27,908 nucleotides of DNA from a virus, in IMG/VR virus record IMGVR_UViG_3300047476_000242, positions 1 through 27,908 of that record. One strand, given 5' to 3'. Position 1 is the first letter of the stretch. Each line of letters begins with the position of its first letter. The notes under the pieces are model-generated. The model did no database searches and was not told the DNA's origin. It was given only the letters and a program-made list of their open reading frames with translations. Both the position numbers and the translations under genes were made by a program. Of the stretch, positions 1-7,705 are shown in pieces.

Positions 1-1029
1 TTCTTGAAAGAGGCATCAGCATTGACTGGTTCAGGCGCAGGCATCGGCGGTCGCACAGCATACGACCCAGTATTCGTTGCACTACGTTTGGCAAACCCAT
101 TGCGTGGCGCAGGCCGTAACGTAACAACTGACGGTTCAACATACCAATTCCGTGCAAAAGTAGGTAACGCGGGTGCGGCTTGGGGCTATCCAGTAAACAA
201 CAACACTTCAGCAACTACTGAAAACACAAACATTTGGCAATTAACATTGCAAGATTTGAACGTTCAATTCCCGGTCAGAACAGCGGCTTTGGATGACATC
301 GACGGGCTTGAATCAAACCTTGTTTCAGACATGTTGGTTGAATTTAGCCAAGCTGAAGCGTTATCAATGGTTCAAAACGATGATCAAGGCTTGACAACAC
401 TACCTTATGGCGGTTCAAACGGCTTGCGCGGTTTAAATCAATATCCGGGCGTAAACAGCACATACACTGGCGGCACAACTTCAACAGCGGCATTTGGTTC
501 AAGTGGCACTGGTTCATCAAGCGGTTTGCATTCACTAGCAACTTATGACCAGTTGACAACAAACGGTGACGCATTGGCAAACAATGTGACATATAAAGAC
601 GTTGTAAACTTCATTTACGCATTGCCACAACAATACTGGACAGAATCAGCGAAATTTATGATTAGCCCATTAATGCTTGCCGCAATTCGTGGTTTGACAG
701 ACAGCCAAGGCCGCCCAATTTACGTTGACGGTTTAGCACGCACTGACGGCATTGTTGGTTCATTGCTTGGCTTTGATGTTGTTGTGAATAAATACCTTGA
801 TGTGCCTTCAGCCGATACAGCGGCAGGCACAGACGATTTATTCCCAATGTATTTTGGTGACTGGCAACGTGGTTTTGCAATCGTTGATCGCATGAACATG
901 GTATTGCGCCGTTACGACCAAACATTACCGGGTTCAATCACTTTCTACGGTGAAAAACGTTTAGCATCAAGCGTTGTTGACCCATTTGCGATTGTTCGTT
1001 ACCGTTCAACTGCAACTGTTACTAAGTAA
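1..1029 (+). CDS. Major capsid protein (HK97-type), copy 1, 5' partial
   Basis: Partial gene: the reading frame is open to base 1, so the start lies upstream. The TTG at base 4 is not a start, because the homologous residues of the next gene (about residue 31 onward) lie inside that protein. The 342 visible residues align along their length with the next gene: both share the ASALTGSG motif, then GGRT, LRxANPxR, GLRGL, PxQYW and a C-terminal RxDQTxPGxxTxYxEKRxAS-xxDPF block. That size and the place ahead of head-tail connector genes fit an HK97-fold capsid protein that builds the procapsid shell. Family placement is by pattern and context, not by a search. It could be the main capsid protein or one of two co-assembled shell proteins. 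A strong intrinsic terminator follows the stop codon. Confidence 0.85.
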   Translation, partial: FLKEASALTGSGAGIGGRTAYDPVFVALRLANPLRGAGRNVTTDGSTYQFRAKVGNAGAAWGYPVNNNTSATTENTNIWQLTLQDLNVQFPVRTAALDDIDGLESNLVSDMLVEFSQAEALSMVQNDDQGLTTLPYGGSNGLRGLNQYPGVNSTYTGGTTSTAAFGSSGTGSSSGLHSLATYDQLTTNGDALANNVTYKDVVNFIYALPQQYWTESAKFMISPLMLAAIRGLTDSQGRPIYVDGLARTDGIVGSLLGFDVVVNKYLDVPSADTAAGTDDLFPMYFGDWQRGFAIVDRMNMVLRRYDQTLPGSITFYGEKRLASSVVDPFAIVRYRSTATVTK

Positions 1030-1037
1030 TTAAAGGC

Positions 1038-1062
1038 GGGGCGGGGAAACCTGCCCCCTTTT
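1038..1062 (+). terminator. Intrinsic terminator between the capsid genes
   Basis: An 8-bp GC-rich stem (GGGGCGGG, 1038-1045, with CCTGCCCC, 1050-1057, one G-U pair) closes a GAAA tetraloop and is followed by C and TTTT at 1059-1062. It lies between the two capsid paralogs, so it may attenuate transcription into copy 2 or stabilise the 3' end of the copy 1 mRNA. Confidence 0.75.
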
Positions 1063-1085
1063 AAATCCTTTTAGGAAAATAAACC

Positions 1086-2132
1086 ATGAAAACCGAACAA
1101 ATTTTAAAAGGCATTAAGGAAGCATTGATTGACGGTAAGTCAGTGGTCAATTTTTCCGAAAAAGTCGATTCAAACGAAGCGTCAGCATTAACAGGCAGTG
1201 GCCTTAATGTTGGTGGTCGCACTTACTTTGATGATGCGTTTGCGGCATTGCGTTATGCAAACCCATTCCGTCAAGGTTCACGCCAAATTATTGGCAAAGG
1301 TTCAGCCGCACAATTTGTGGCAAAAACAGGTAACGCAACAAGCGCAACAAACCCATTTGGTTACACAGTTGACGCAAACAGCGGTTCACCTGATATTTCA
1401 ACAGCATTTTGGCAATTGCCAATGCGTGTTATTTCAGCACAACTGCCAATTCGTAGCGCAGTATTATCAGACATCAACAATATTGAATCAGCGGTTGTTA
1501 ATGATTTAATGTTAGAATTTTCAGCCATTGAGGCATCATCAATGGCATTAAACGTTGACCAATCAGGTTCAACAACAACAACTTTAGGCGGCACAAGCGG
1601 CTTGCGTGGTTTAGTAAACTACAACACAAGCACAAGCGCGGCCGCATACGGCACAAGTGGCACTGCAATCACAAATGGTTTGCATACCGTGTTAAAAGAA
1701 GAATTTAGCGCATCAGCAATTGGATATGATGACATTGTGAACGCGGCATCACTATTGCCAGCACAATATTGGTCAATGCCAAGCACTGCATGGCACATTC
1801 ACCCAACATTGCTTGCACAAATCCGCAAATTAAAAGGTTCAACTGGCGGCGCACCAATGTTTGTTGAAGTTGGCAGTGAAGACGGTGGCGCGGGCGCATT
1901 CTTGTTTGGTTTCCCAGTAGTTCCAAACCCATATTTGGCCGCACCAGCCGCAGGCAAGATTTCAGCCGTGTTGGCATGTTGGGATTGTTTCATCACTATC
2001 GTTGACGGTGAAGAAATGTCAATCCAACGCTTTGACCAAACACAACCCGGCACAGTAACGCTTTATGCTGAAAAACGCATGGCATCAACTGTTCGCGATC
2101 CATTTGCAGGCGTGTTTTTAATCGGGGCTTAA
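1086..2132 (+). CDS. Major capsid protein (HK97-type), copy 2
   Basis: Complete 348-residue capsid protein, a clear paralog of the partial gene before it. The start ATG has AGGA about nine bases upstream. The first ~30 residues (MKTEQILKGIKEALIDGKS...) are charged and helical in character, like a short delta-domain or scaffold segment, and the conserved ASALTGSG motif follows at about residue 32. The C-terminal part keeps the PGTVTLYAEKRMASTVRDPF block. The two copies differ most in the middle loops (about residues 85-110 and 160-205). In HK97-like phages one capsid gene is usual, so the pair may form a mixed shell, or one may serve as a minor or vertex protein. The family assignment is firm by context; the division of labour is unknown. 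Confidence 0.85.
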   Translation: MKTEQILKGIKEALIDGKSVVNFSEKVDSNEASALTGSGLNVGGRTYFDDAFAALRYANPFRQGSRQIIGKGSAAQFVAKTGNATSATNPFGYTVDANSGSPDISTAFWQLPMRVISAQLPIRSAVLSDINNIESAVVNDLMLEFSAIEASSMALNVDQSGSTTTTLGGTSGLRGLVNYNTSTSAAAYGTSGTAITNGLHTVLKEEFSASAIGYDDIVNAASLLPAQYWSMPSTAWHIHPTLLAQIRKLKGSTGGAPMFVEVGSEDGGAGAFLFGFPVVPNPYLAAPAAGKISAVLACWDCFITIVDGEEMSIQRFDQTQPGTVTLYAEKRMASTVRDPFAGVFLIGA

Positions 2133-2134
2133 TC

Positions 2135-2782
2135 ATGGCTGATACTTATGGCATGACAACTTTTGCGGCAACGCGCAATCCGTTCAATTACGATAAGTTT
2201 GAACAGATTGACCGTGCCATAACAACCAATTGGCTTACCCTTGAAGAAATCACCAATCAACTAAACTTGTTTGGTGATGAATCACAAGATGCTTATTTGG
2301 AAAGTTTGGAATTGGCCGTTCGTATGCACATTGAAGACTACTTGGGAATGCCTATTTTCCCAGTGACATATCGTGTATATTACGGCATCAGTTCACAATA
2401 CAACACGCCATTAAGTTTAGATTTGCCTGAAGTTTCAACAACTGATTTGCAGATTAACAGTGTGAAATTCTACAATGCTGACAACCCAAGCATTTTAGTA
2501 ACTATTCCATCAACGGAATATTATTTTGATGCAACTGGCAACAAGGTGATTTTGAACACTGGACTGCCTTCAAACATTAGCACAAATCGCACATCGCCAA
2601 TTGTTGTTGAATATACGGTCAATCCAAACATAATTGCCCAATATCCTGTAATTAAACAGGCCGGGTTGTTATTGTTTACGCATTTGTATAATAATCGCAG
2701 TGATACAACGGCAACAGGGCTTCAAAAAATTCCGTTTGGGGTTGATGCCTTATTACGACCATATAAACCGCTTGTGATGTAA
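2135..2782 (+). CDS. Head-tail connector protein (gp6-like / phiE125 gp8 family)
   Basis: A 215-residue protein directly after the capsid gene, start ATG behind GGGG with a 7-base spacer. The helical segment at about residues 34-72 (LTLEEITNQLNLFGDE...LAVRMHIEDYLGM) is typical of gp6-like connectors, where long helices form a dodecameric ring under the portal. The C-terminus (HLYNNRSDTTATGLQKIPFGVDALLRPY) has the PFGVDALLRPY ending seen in the phiE125 gp8 type of connector. It should act as the adaptor between the portal and the head-completion protein encoded next. Confidence 0.83.
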   Translation: MADTYGMTTFAATRNPFNYDKFEQIDRAITTNWLTLEEITNQLNLFGDESQDAYLESLELAVRMHIEDYLGMPIFPVTYRVYYGISSQYNTPLSLDLPEVSTTDLQINSVKFYNADNPSILVTIPSTEYYFDATGNKVILNTGLPSNISTNRTSPIVVEYTVNPNIIAQYPVIKQAGLLLFTHLYNNRSDTTATGLQKIPFGVDALLRPYKPLVM

Positions 2783-2791
2783 GGAATAGGC

Positions 2792-3136
2792 ATGGCAATT
2801 GCACGCTTTGAAAATGTGGATGTGAACACCCTGACTTTTGGCGTTAATGCCTTTGGTGAAGGGTCAACCACAATCACAAGAAAGTTTACTGGCAGGCCAT
2901 TGGTTCAAGATGTAAAAAATTCAGTTGCAATCACTGAACGTTATCGTGTTTACCAAGATTTGATAAGCATGAAATTTAATTACACGCCGTGGATGAAAGA
3001 TGTTGTTGATAATCAAAACTTGTATTCAATCACATGGCGCGGTAAGGATTGGCGAATTACCGATTGCGTTGAAAGCAATGATAGAATGTCAGTGACATTA
3101 ATGTGTTACCGTTCCGATCCTGCAACGAAGGTTTAA
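2792..3136 (+). CDS. Head closure / head-tail adaptor protein
   Basis: A 114-residue protein in the slot used by SPP1 gp16-like or HK97-like head-tail joining proteins. It is beta-rich, with a central YRVYQDLISMKFNYTPW segment and a C-terminal WRGKDWRITDC-RMSVTLMCYR segment that resembles the end of head-tail adaptor proteins (I/YxWRGxxWRI...). Start ATG lies after AAGGAATAGG. Role is inferred from position, size and this pattern; it would plug the connector and present a surface for the tail. Confidence 0.7.
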   Translation: MAIARFENVDVNTLTFGVNAFGEGSTTITRKFTGRPLVQDVKNSVAITERYRVYQDLISMKFNYTPWMKDVVDNQNLYSITWRGKDWRITDCVESNDRMSVTLMCYRSDPATKV

Positions 3137-3137
3137 A

Positions 3138-3554
3138 ATGACAACACAAAACAACATTGCACAATACGCAACCGCGATTCAAGCGCAACTTAAAACCGTT
3201 GTTGGTTCAGTGCCAGTTTACTCACTGTTCAACAGAAATTTTGCAACTGAACCATTGTTTGTGACATGGCAATTGCGTGATGTTCACCAAGATGTTTACA
3301 CAGGCATTTATCAAAGCAACAAAGGTATTGATAGGCCAACGTTTCAGATTAGTGTTTTTTCAGGCAGTTCGCAAAGCGGCTTTGAATTGGCAAACACCAT
3401 TATTCAAGCATTGCATGGATATACTGGCCAGTTTGGCGGCGTTGGTGGTTTTTATATTGCAAAAGCAGATGTGACCATGTTATATCATGGTTATGATGAC
3501 GAAATAAAACTGTATAATATATTTATGGATTGCACGATTGACATTCCTGCATGA
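3138..3554 (+). CDS. Tail terminator / tail completion protein (gp17-like, DUF3168-like)
   Basis: A 138-residue protein starting one base after the stop of the adaptor gene. The order connector, adaptor, this gene, tail tube is the standard place for the tail terminator ring protein (SPP1 gp17, lambda gpU). The PTFQISVFSGSSQSGFELANTIIQALHGY stretch (about residues 68-96) fits the DUF3168/gp17 pattern, in which a strand with a V/IxVFS-like motif is followed by a helix. The C-terminal part (about 105-135) has alternating strands ending in MDCTIDI. It likely ends tail-tube polymerisation and joins the tail to the head. Confidence 0.72.
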   Translation: MTTQNNIAQYATAIQAQLKTVVGSVPVYSLFNRNFATEPLFVTWQLRDVHQDVYTGIYQSNKGIDRPTFQISVFSGSSQSGFELANTIIQALHGYTGQFGGVGGFYIAKADVTMLYHGYDDEIKLYNIFMDCTIDIPA

Positions 3555-3596
3555 TAAGACAGTAATTTATTAATTTTTTAAAAAGGAAATAATATC

Positions 3597-4091
3597 ATGG
3601 CTTTACCTGATAAAGTTTTACCGGGGTTTAGTGCAACCTTATACGCACAACCAACATCAACACCAACACCGTTGACCGTTGCAAATTTAAGCGTTTACGC
3701 AAGCGTTTCAGCAATTGCAGTTTCAGGCAATGAAGTGCCAGTTGAAGCGATTCCTGCATTTGGTTCAGACGATGCAGTTGCATCATTTGGCGTTGCTGGT
3801 TCACGTCAAGGCGATAAAATCCCAGTGCAAAATGCACCAACATCAATGTCAATTACAGCGGCATGGAATCCAGCCGATGAACAATTGCTATTGATTCGTG
3901 GCGATTCTTACAATGGCACGATTGACCGCACTTTCGTTATTAGCGCAACTGACGGCACAAACATTGTTAATTACGCATTCAACGGTCGTGTTGGCAATTT
4001 TCAAATTGATGCACAACCGGGTGCTGAAGCGAAATGCAACTTCACAATTCATCCGCGTGGCAATCAATTCGGTTGGTCAAACAACACTTAA
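3597..4091 (+). CDS. Major tail protein (tail tube)
   Basis: A 164-residue beta-rich protein with AAAGGA about nine bases upstream of the ATG and a strong terminator behind it, as expected of an abundant structural protein. Sequence is rich in A, S, T and V, with a FVISATDGTNIVNYAFNGRVGNF segment (about residues 113-136) and a final PGAEAKCNFTIHPRG part that fits the tail-tube fold of siphophages. It follows the tail terminator gene and precedes the chaperone and tape measure genes. Call is by position and composition. Confidence 0.75.
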   Translation: MALPDKVLPGFSATLYAQPTSTPTPLTVANLSVYASVSAIAVSGNEVPVEAIPAFGSDDAVASFGVAGSRQGDKIPVQNAPTSMSITAAWNPADEQLLLIRGDSYNGTIDRTFVISATDGTNIVNYAFNGRVGNFQIDAQPGAEAKCNFTIHPRGNQFGWSNNT

Positions 4092-4100
4092 TCGTTTTGC

Positions 4101-4151
4101 CCCCTGCCGTCAATCAACTGCTAGTTTAGAGGGAAACGGTAGGGGTTTTTT
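4101..4151 (+). terminator. Intrinsic terminator after the tail tube gene
   Basis: Ten-base arms CCCCTGCCGT (4101-4110) and ACGGTAGGGG (4136-4145), with one G-U pair, are followed by six T (4146-4151). A second small stem (AACT-GCT-AGTT, 4116-4126) sits in the loop. Placed right after the tail tube stop codon, it probably limits expression of the downstream tail assembly genes. Confidence 0.85.
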
Positions 4152-4165
4152 AAAAGGCATAAGAC

Positions 4166-4396
4166 ATGAGTGATGTTAAGATTAGCAACAACAATGAATT
4201 GCTTGGTTTTTTATTAACGCAAGCAAGTAGCGGTCAAAAAGACTGGTTTGGGTTTACACAGCAACGCATCACGGGCATTTATTTGACCCATCAATTAGCG
4301 GCGCGACATGGCGATAAAATGACACCAAAACAAGTTGTGTCATACGCAAAAGAATTAAATGATGAAATTTATCAGGGTTTCATTAAGGTTAAATAA
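4166..4396 (+). CDS. Small hypothetical protein in the tail module
   Basis: A 76-residue protein of unknown function. Start ATG is preceded by AAAAGG with an 8-base spacer, immediately behind the terminator at 4101-4151, so transcripts reaching it are those that read through. Sequence is soluble and likely helical (GFTQQRITGIYLTHQLAARHGDKMTPKQVVSYAKELNDEIY). Its stop overlaps the next start (TAATG), so it is translated together with the gp10-like gene. No motif that I recognise. Confidence 0.75.
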   Translation: MSDVKISNNNELLGFLLTQASSGQKDWFGFTQQRITGIYLTHQLAARHGDKMTPKQVVSYAKELNDEIYQGFIKVK

Positions 4397-4998
4397 TGTC
4401 AACAAACACCAAGTTTGAAATTACAGGATTGGGCGAAACATTAAATGTGTTCAAGCAACTTGAATCAGAAATTGGTGATAAGCAAGCACGTTCAAAAATT
4501 TTGATTCCCGCAATTAAAGAGGCAATGCAACCTGTTTTAAATATGGCAAGAATGCTTGCCCCAAATGACACAGGCATGTTACGAAATACTTTGACAATTG
4601 TGGGTCGTAGGCCAACAAATCGTGACCGCAAATCAAAATATATCACATCAAGTGATACCGTCATTGCTATGGTGACAACCAAAAATATACCCAAGAAATT
4701 AAAAAATAAATTTATGCAAACGCACGCAGGATTGATTTCTGATTATGCCAATGCAAAAAAAGGTTCAGAATTTAAAAATATTGCTGGCCAAAAATTAAAA
4801 GCGGCAAAAAGAAGTTTTTATGAAAATCACGGCATTCCTTATGATGCCCGTGCAGTTGCAAACGAATTTGGAACGGGTAAGATGGGCGCAAATCCATTTA
4901 TGCGTGTTTCATTGGAAAGCCAAGCCATGAAGGTTAGTCAAATGCTTGGTCAAATATTACGACAAAAGATTGAACAATATAGGAGTAAGGCAAAATGA
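4396..4998 (+). CDS. HK97 gp10-like neck/tail component
   Basis: A 200-residue protein with the hallmark of the HK97 gp10 family: MLAPNDTGMLRNTL (about residues 53-66; family pattern APxDTGxLRxxL) and a C-terminal ANEFGTGKMGANPFMRVSLES (about 153-173; family pattern E-GT-PFMRPA). The middle (about 75-145) is very lysine-rich. In HK97 this gene lies between the head-tail joining gene and the tail terminator gene; here it lies after the tail tube gene and overlaps the chaperone gene start (ATGA). The assignment to the family is good; the exact place in the virion is inferred. Confidence 0.8.
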   Translation: MSTNTKFEITGLGETLNVFKQLESEIGDKQARSKILIPAIKEAMQPVLNMARMLAPNDTGMLRNTLTIVGRRPTNRDRKSKYITSSDTVIAMVTTKNIPKKLKNKFMQTHAGLISDYANAKKGSEFKNIAGQKLKAAKRSFYENHGIPYDARAVANEFGTGKMGANPFMRVSLESQAMKVSQMLGQILRQKIEQYRSKAK

Positions 4999-5474
4999 GT
5001 AAATTAGCATCAGCACTTGGCAAGAAGTATGAAGAAAACCGCGTTTCGGTTATGACGCGCCAATTTGAATTGGGCAATCATACATTTAAAGTTCGTGTTC
5101 CTAGTGTCGGCGAAATTGAGGCAATTTACAATTATTTTAAAAACCCAAATCAAGATGATGTTGATGTTGCATTTGAAGAAATGACAGTTGGGTTGAAAGA
5201 ATTGCAAGAAGAAAGCAATGATATTATTCAGCATATTGACAATGACATTATCGTTGACGGTCGGTCAATGCGAGAGGCCGCCCGAAACAAAACAGTCTTG
5301 CAACATAGAATTGTTGAGTATATTAAGTTTTTAATTCCTGAAACTGGCGAAATGCCATCGGATTTAACTTATAAAGATGTTGAAGAAGAATGGCCATTGG
5401 CAATTCAGTTAATGATGGTTGATAAAATCAACGAAGTTATATCGCCTGATTATAAAGAAATTCGGGGAAAGTAA
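4995..5474 (+). CDS. Tail assembly chaperone, short form (lambda gpG-like)
   Basis: A 159-residue acidic, helical protein encoded just before the tape measure gene, the place of lambda gpG. It would coat the tape measure protein during tail assembly and is normally not part of the virion. The stop codon TAA directly follows the codons CGG GGA AAG, which contain the slippery heptamer G-GGA-AAG; ribosomes that slip back one base bypass the stop and make the longer GT-like protein. The central region (about residues 38-85, NYFKNPNQDDVDVAFEEMTVGLKELQEE) is rich in D and E. No enzyme motif. Function rests on context and the frameshift site. Confidence 0.83.
   Translation: MSKLASALGKKYEENRVSVMTRQFELGNHTFKVRVPSVGEIEAIYNYFKNPNQDDVDVAFEEMTVGLKELQEESNDIIQHIDNDIIVDGRSMREAARNKTVLQHRIVEYIKFLIPETGEMPSDLTYKDVEEEWPLAIQLMMVDKINEVISPDYKEIRGK
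5465..5471 (+). other. Programmed -1 ribosomal frameshift site GGGAAAG
   Basis: The heptamer G GGA AAG lies in the correct zero-frame phase (cgG GGA AAG TAA), the same heptamer used in lambda G/GT. After slipping, reading resumes at GTA (5471) and stays open to 5815. A small hairpin GCGC-AAGTTC-GCGC (5489-5502) starts 17 bases downstream and might stimulate slipping. Confidence 0.88.
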
Positions 5475-5815
5475 GTGGTTCATTAAGGGCGCAAGTTCGC
5501 GCATCAATGCTTTTTAATGGACATACGCAACAATCAATTGATGCAATAGATGAAATTACAATGAATGAAATTGTAATGATGTATTCTGACGGGATGGTTG
5601 GCAATCAAGCAATCCTTTCTGTTTTTGGTTCATTAACCGCAGGGGTTTTTAACTACACACGCGCACCACATACTGCGCCATTTAGTTTAAAATCAATACT
5701 TGGCACAAGTTACGGTTATATTTACCCCGAACAGGAAGTGAAGCCAAGTGACGCATTGCTAACATTTATGTCGCAAGCACAAGGGTTTGATATAAGTAAA
5801 TTTAAAAAGGGTTAA
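5471..5815 (+). CDS. Tail chaperone T-domain, -1 frame extension of the upstream gene (gpGT-like)
   Basis: This segment of 114 codons is read in the -1 frame relative to the G-like gene. No stop lies between the slippery site and the in-frame ATG at 5507, and no Shine-Dalgarno precedes that ATG (GCAAGTTCGCGCATCA), so independent initiation is unlikely. The full frameshift product would be 273 residues, 4995-5471 joined to 5471-5815. The T part contains a predicted helix (AIDEITMNEIVMMYSDGMVG) and a tail with PEQEVKPSDAL...FDISKFKKG. By analogy with lambda, the T domain recruits tail-tube subunits to the tape measure complex. The tape measure gene starts four bases after its stop. Confidence 0.85.
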   Translation, partial: VSGSLRAQVRASMLFNGHTQQSIDAIDEITMNEIVMMYSDGMVGNQAILSVFGSLTAGVFNYTRAPHTAPFSLKSILGTSYGYIYPEQEVKPSDALLTFMSQAQGFDISKFKKG

Positions 5816-5818
5816 GTT

Positions 5819-7702
5819 ATGGCAATTATTTCAAGACTTGCGGTTTTATTGGGATTGGATTCTGCGGAATTCAATGCGGGTCTTGGTAAGGCCGAAACAA
5901 AACTTGCAGGATTTAAAGGAAGCACTGCGGCAACTGGAATTGCACTTGGCGCACTTGGCGCGGCGTTTTCCGCATCGGCAATTGGTGCGGCAAAATTTGC
6001 AGACCAAATCAACGATGTTGCAGTTGCCAATGAAGTTTCAGTTGGTTCAGTTTTAAAATTATCCGAAGCATTAACACTTGCTGGCGGTAAATCCGAAGAC
6101 GCTGGCCGCTTGTTTGCGGCATTTTCAAATAAGATTGAAGAATCATTAAGTGAAAGCGGCAAGAAAGGCCGTGAATCATTCCAAAAATTAGGCGTTACCC
6201 TTGAAGATTTAAAAACATTAAACAGTGAAGACTTGTTCGGCAAGACTTTGCAAGGGTTGGCACAAATTGAAGACCCGCTAATTCGTAACGCACGCGCCGC
6301 CGATGTATTTGGTAAGGCAGTAAAAGGCGTTGACATCAAAGGGTTAAACGAAGAATTTCAAAACAACAAAACCAATTATAAGGAAACAGAAAAGGCATTC
6401 AAGGATATTGCCGCGGCAATGGATATTCTTGACAAGATGACTTTCAAATTAAAAGTTTCACTTGCAACAAATATTGGCGCAGGGTTTAAAAATGGTTTGT
6501 TGGGCTTAAATGCTTACATGGAAGGGTTGGACAAGTTAAACATTAAACAACGGGCATTAAACGCGTTGTTAAGTTTGACACCTTTTGGCGCAGTATCAAG
6601 TTCAGTCACAGCAATGTCAGCCGGCGCAAAATCAGTTAAAGAACCAAGCAAACCTGAAAAGTCGGTTGAAAATGTTGTTCGTGAAGTTAAGCAATTAAAA
6701 GAAGTTACTGACGCGGCAAACAAAGCCAAGAAGGATGCCGAAAAAGAATTGGCAGACGCGGCAAAAGACACAGCGCAATGGGCAATTAAACGTGAAGCGG
6801 ATGAACGTTCCGCCCGCGAAGCGCGTGCAAAAGAAGTTGTGCAAATGGTTATTAAACAGCATCAGTTGTATGAAACAACCATGAAACAGGCGCAACTTGA
6901 TAAAGAACGCCTTGAATATCAAAAAACGCTAGTCAATATGTCAGACACCCAACGCGACAAAGCATTGGCATTGTTTGATATTGAAAAAGAAATGGTGCAG
7001 ATTCAAAAACAAAATCCAGCTTTTTCACCTGACATGTTGGAACGTATTAAGCAAGCAAAAACGGAAGCGGTATTGGCGCAAGAAGAATTGACACGCGCAC
7101 AAAATACATTTCAAGCCGGTTGGAATCGCGCTTATGAAAATTTTGTGGAACGTGCAAAAGATTCAGCATCAATTGGCGCAAGCGCATTTCAATCAATGGC
7201 ATCAAGCATGGAATCAGCCCTTGATAATTTTGTTCGTACTGGCAAATTGTCATTTAGCGATTTAATAAACAGCATGATTAGCGATTTATTACGCATGATG
7301 ATGAAAGCCCAAGTAAGCAATATTTTTGGCAGTATTTTTGGCGGCGGTGAAGGGATGGGAAGTTTCCTGACATCAAGTTCAACCAATTTTGGCAACGGTG
7401 GCGGCTTGTTGGGATTCTTGGGTTTTGCAGACGGTGGCGAACCGCCAGTTGGCGTTCCATCAATTGTTGGAGAACGTGGCGCAGAATTGTTTGTGCCGAA
7501 AACCGCTGGCACAATAGTTCCAAATCATTCATTATCACAAGCATTGGGAAGCCAACCGCAAACCGTGTATAATGGCACAGTTGTTCAAAATTTAAGTGCG
7601 ATTGACACACAGTCAGCCGTTCAGTTTTTATCAAGAAATAAAAATGCGGTTTGGAGTGCAAACCAATCGGCACAACGTAGTTTGCCAATGTCGCGGGGAT
7701 AA
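5819..7702 (+). CDS. Tail tape measure protein (lambda gpH-like)
   Basis: A 627-residue protein, start ATG behind AAAAAGGG. Order of regions: an N-terminal VLLGLDSAEFNAGLGKAE segment; an Ala/Gly-rich hydrophobic stretch (about 36-60); alpha-helical, lysine/glutamate-rich coiled-coil segments (about 280-430); and a C-terminal part with LDNFVRTGKLSFSDLINSM (about 463-481), then FGSIFGG and a terminal GFADGGEPP-PSIVGERGAELFVP motif (about 533-560). This C-terminal signature is the one seen in lambda-type tape measures. The protein sets tail length and is later ejected; at the usual ~0.15 nm per residue a tail near 90-95 nm is expected (inference). The chaperone pair just upstream supports the call. 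Confidence 0.92.
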   Translation: MAIISRLAVLLGLDSAEFNAGLGKAETKLAGFKGSTAATGIALGALGAAFSASAIGAAKFADQINDVAVANEVSVGSVLKLSEALTLAGGKSEDAGRLFAAFSNKIEESLSESGKKGRESFQKLGVTLEDLKTLNSEDLFGKTLQGLAQIEDPLIRNARAADVFGKAVKGVDIKGLNEEFQNNKTNYKETEKAFKDIAAAMDILDKMTFKLKVSLATNIGAGFKNGLLGLNAYMEGLDKLNIKQRALNALLSLTPFGAVSSSVTAMSAGAKSVKEPSKPEKSVENVVREVKQLKEVTDAANKAKKDAEKELADAAKDTAQWAIKREADERSAREARAKEVVQMVIKQHQLYETTMKQAQLDKERLEYQKTLVNMSDTQRDKALALFDIEKEMVQIQKQNPAFSPDMLERIKQAKTEAVLAQEELTRAQNTFQAGWNRAYENFVERAKDSASIGASAFQSMASSMESALDNFVRTGKLSFSDLINSMISDLLRMMMKAQVSNIFGSIFGGGEGMGSFLTSSSTNFGNGGGLLGFLGFADGGEPPVGVPSIVGERGAELFVPKTAGTIVPNHSLSQALGSQPQTVYNGTVVQNLSAIDTQSAVQFLSRNKNAVWSANQSAQRSLPMSRG

Positions 7703-7705
7703 GAT

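Noticed and set aside
5507-5815. Independent 102-codon gene
   Set aside because: No ribosome-binding site; the frame is continuous with the -1 frame from the slippery heptamer, so it is treated as the T part of GT.
5812-6339. 175-codon frame on the minus strand opposite the tape measure gene
   Set aside because: Antisense shadow: low-complexity product rich in A, N, P and S, no ribosome-binding site, entirely opposite a well-supported gene.
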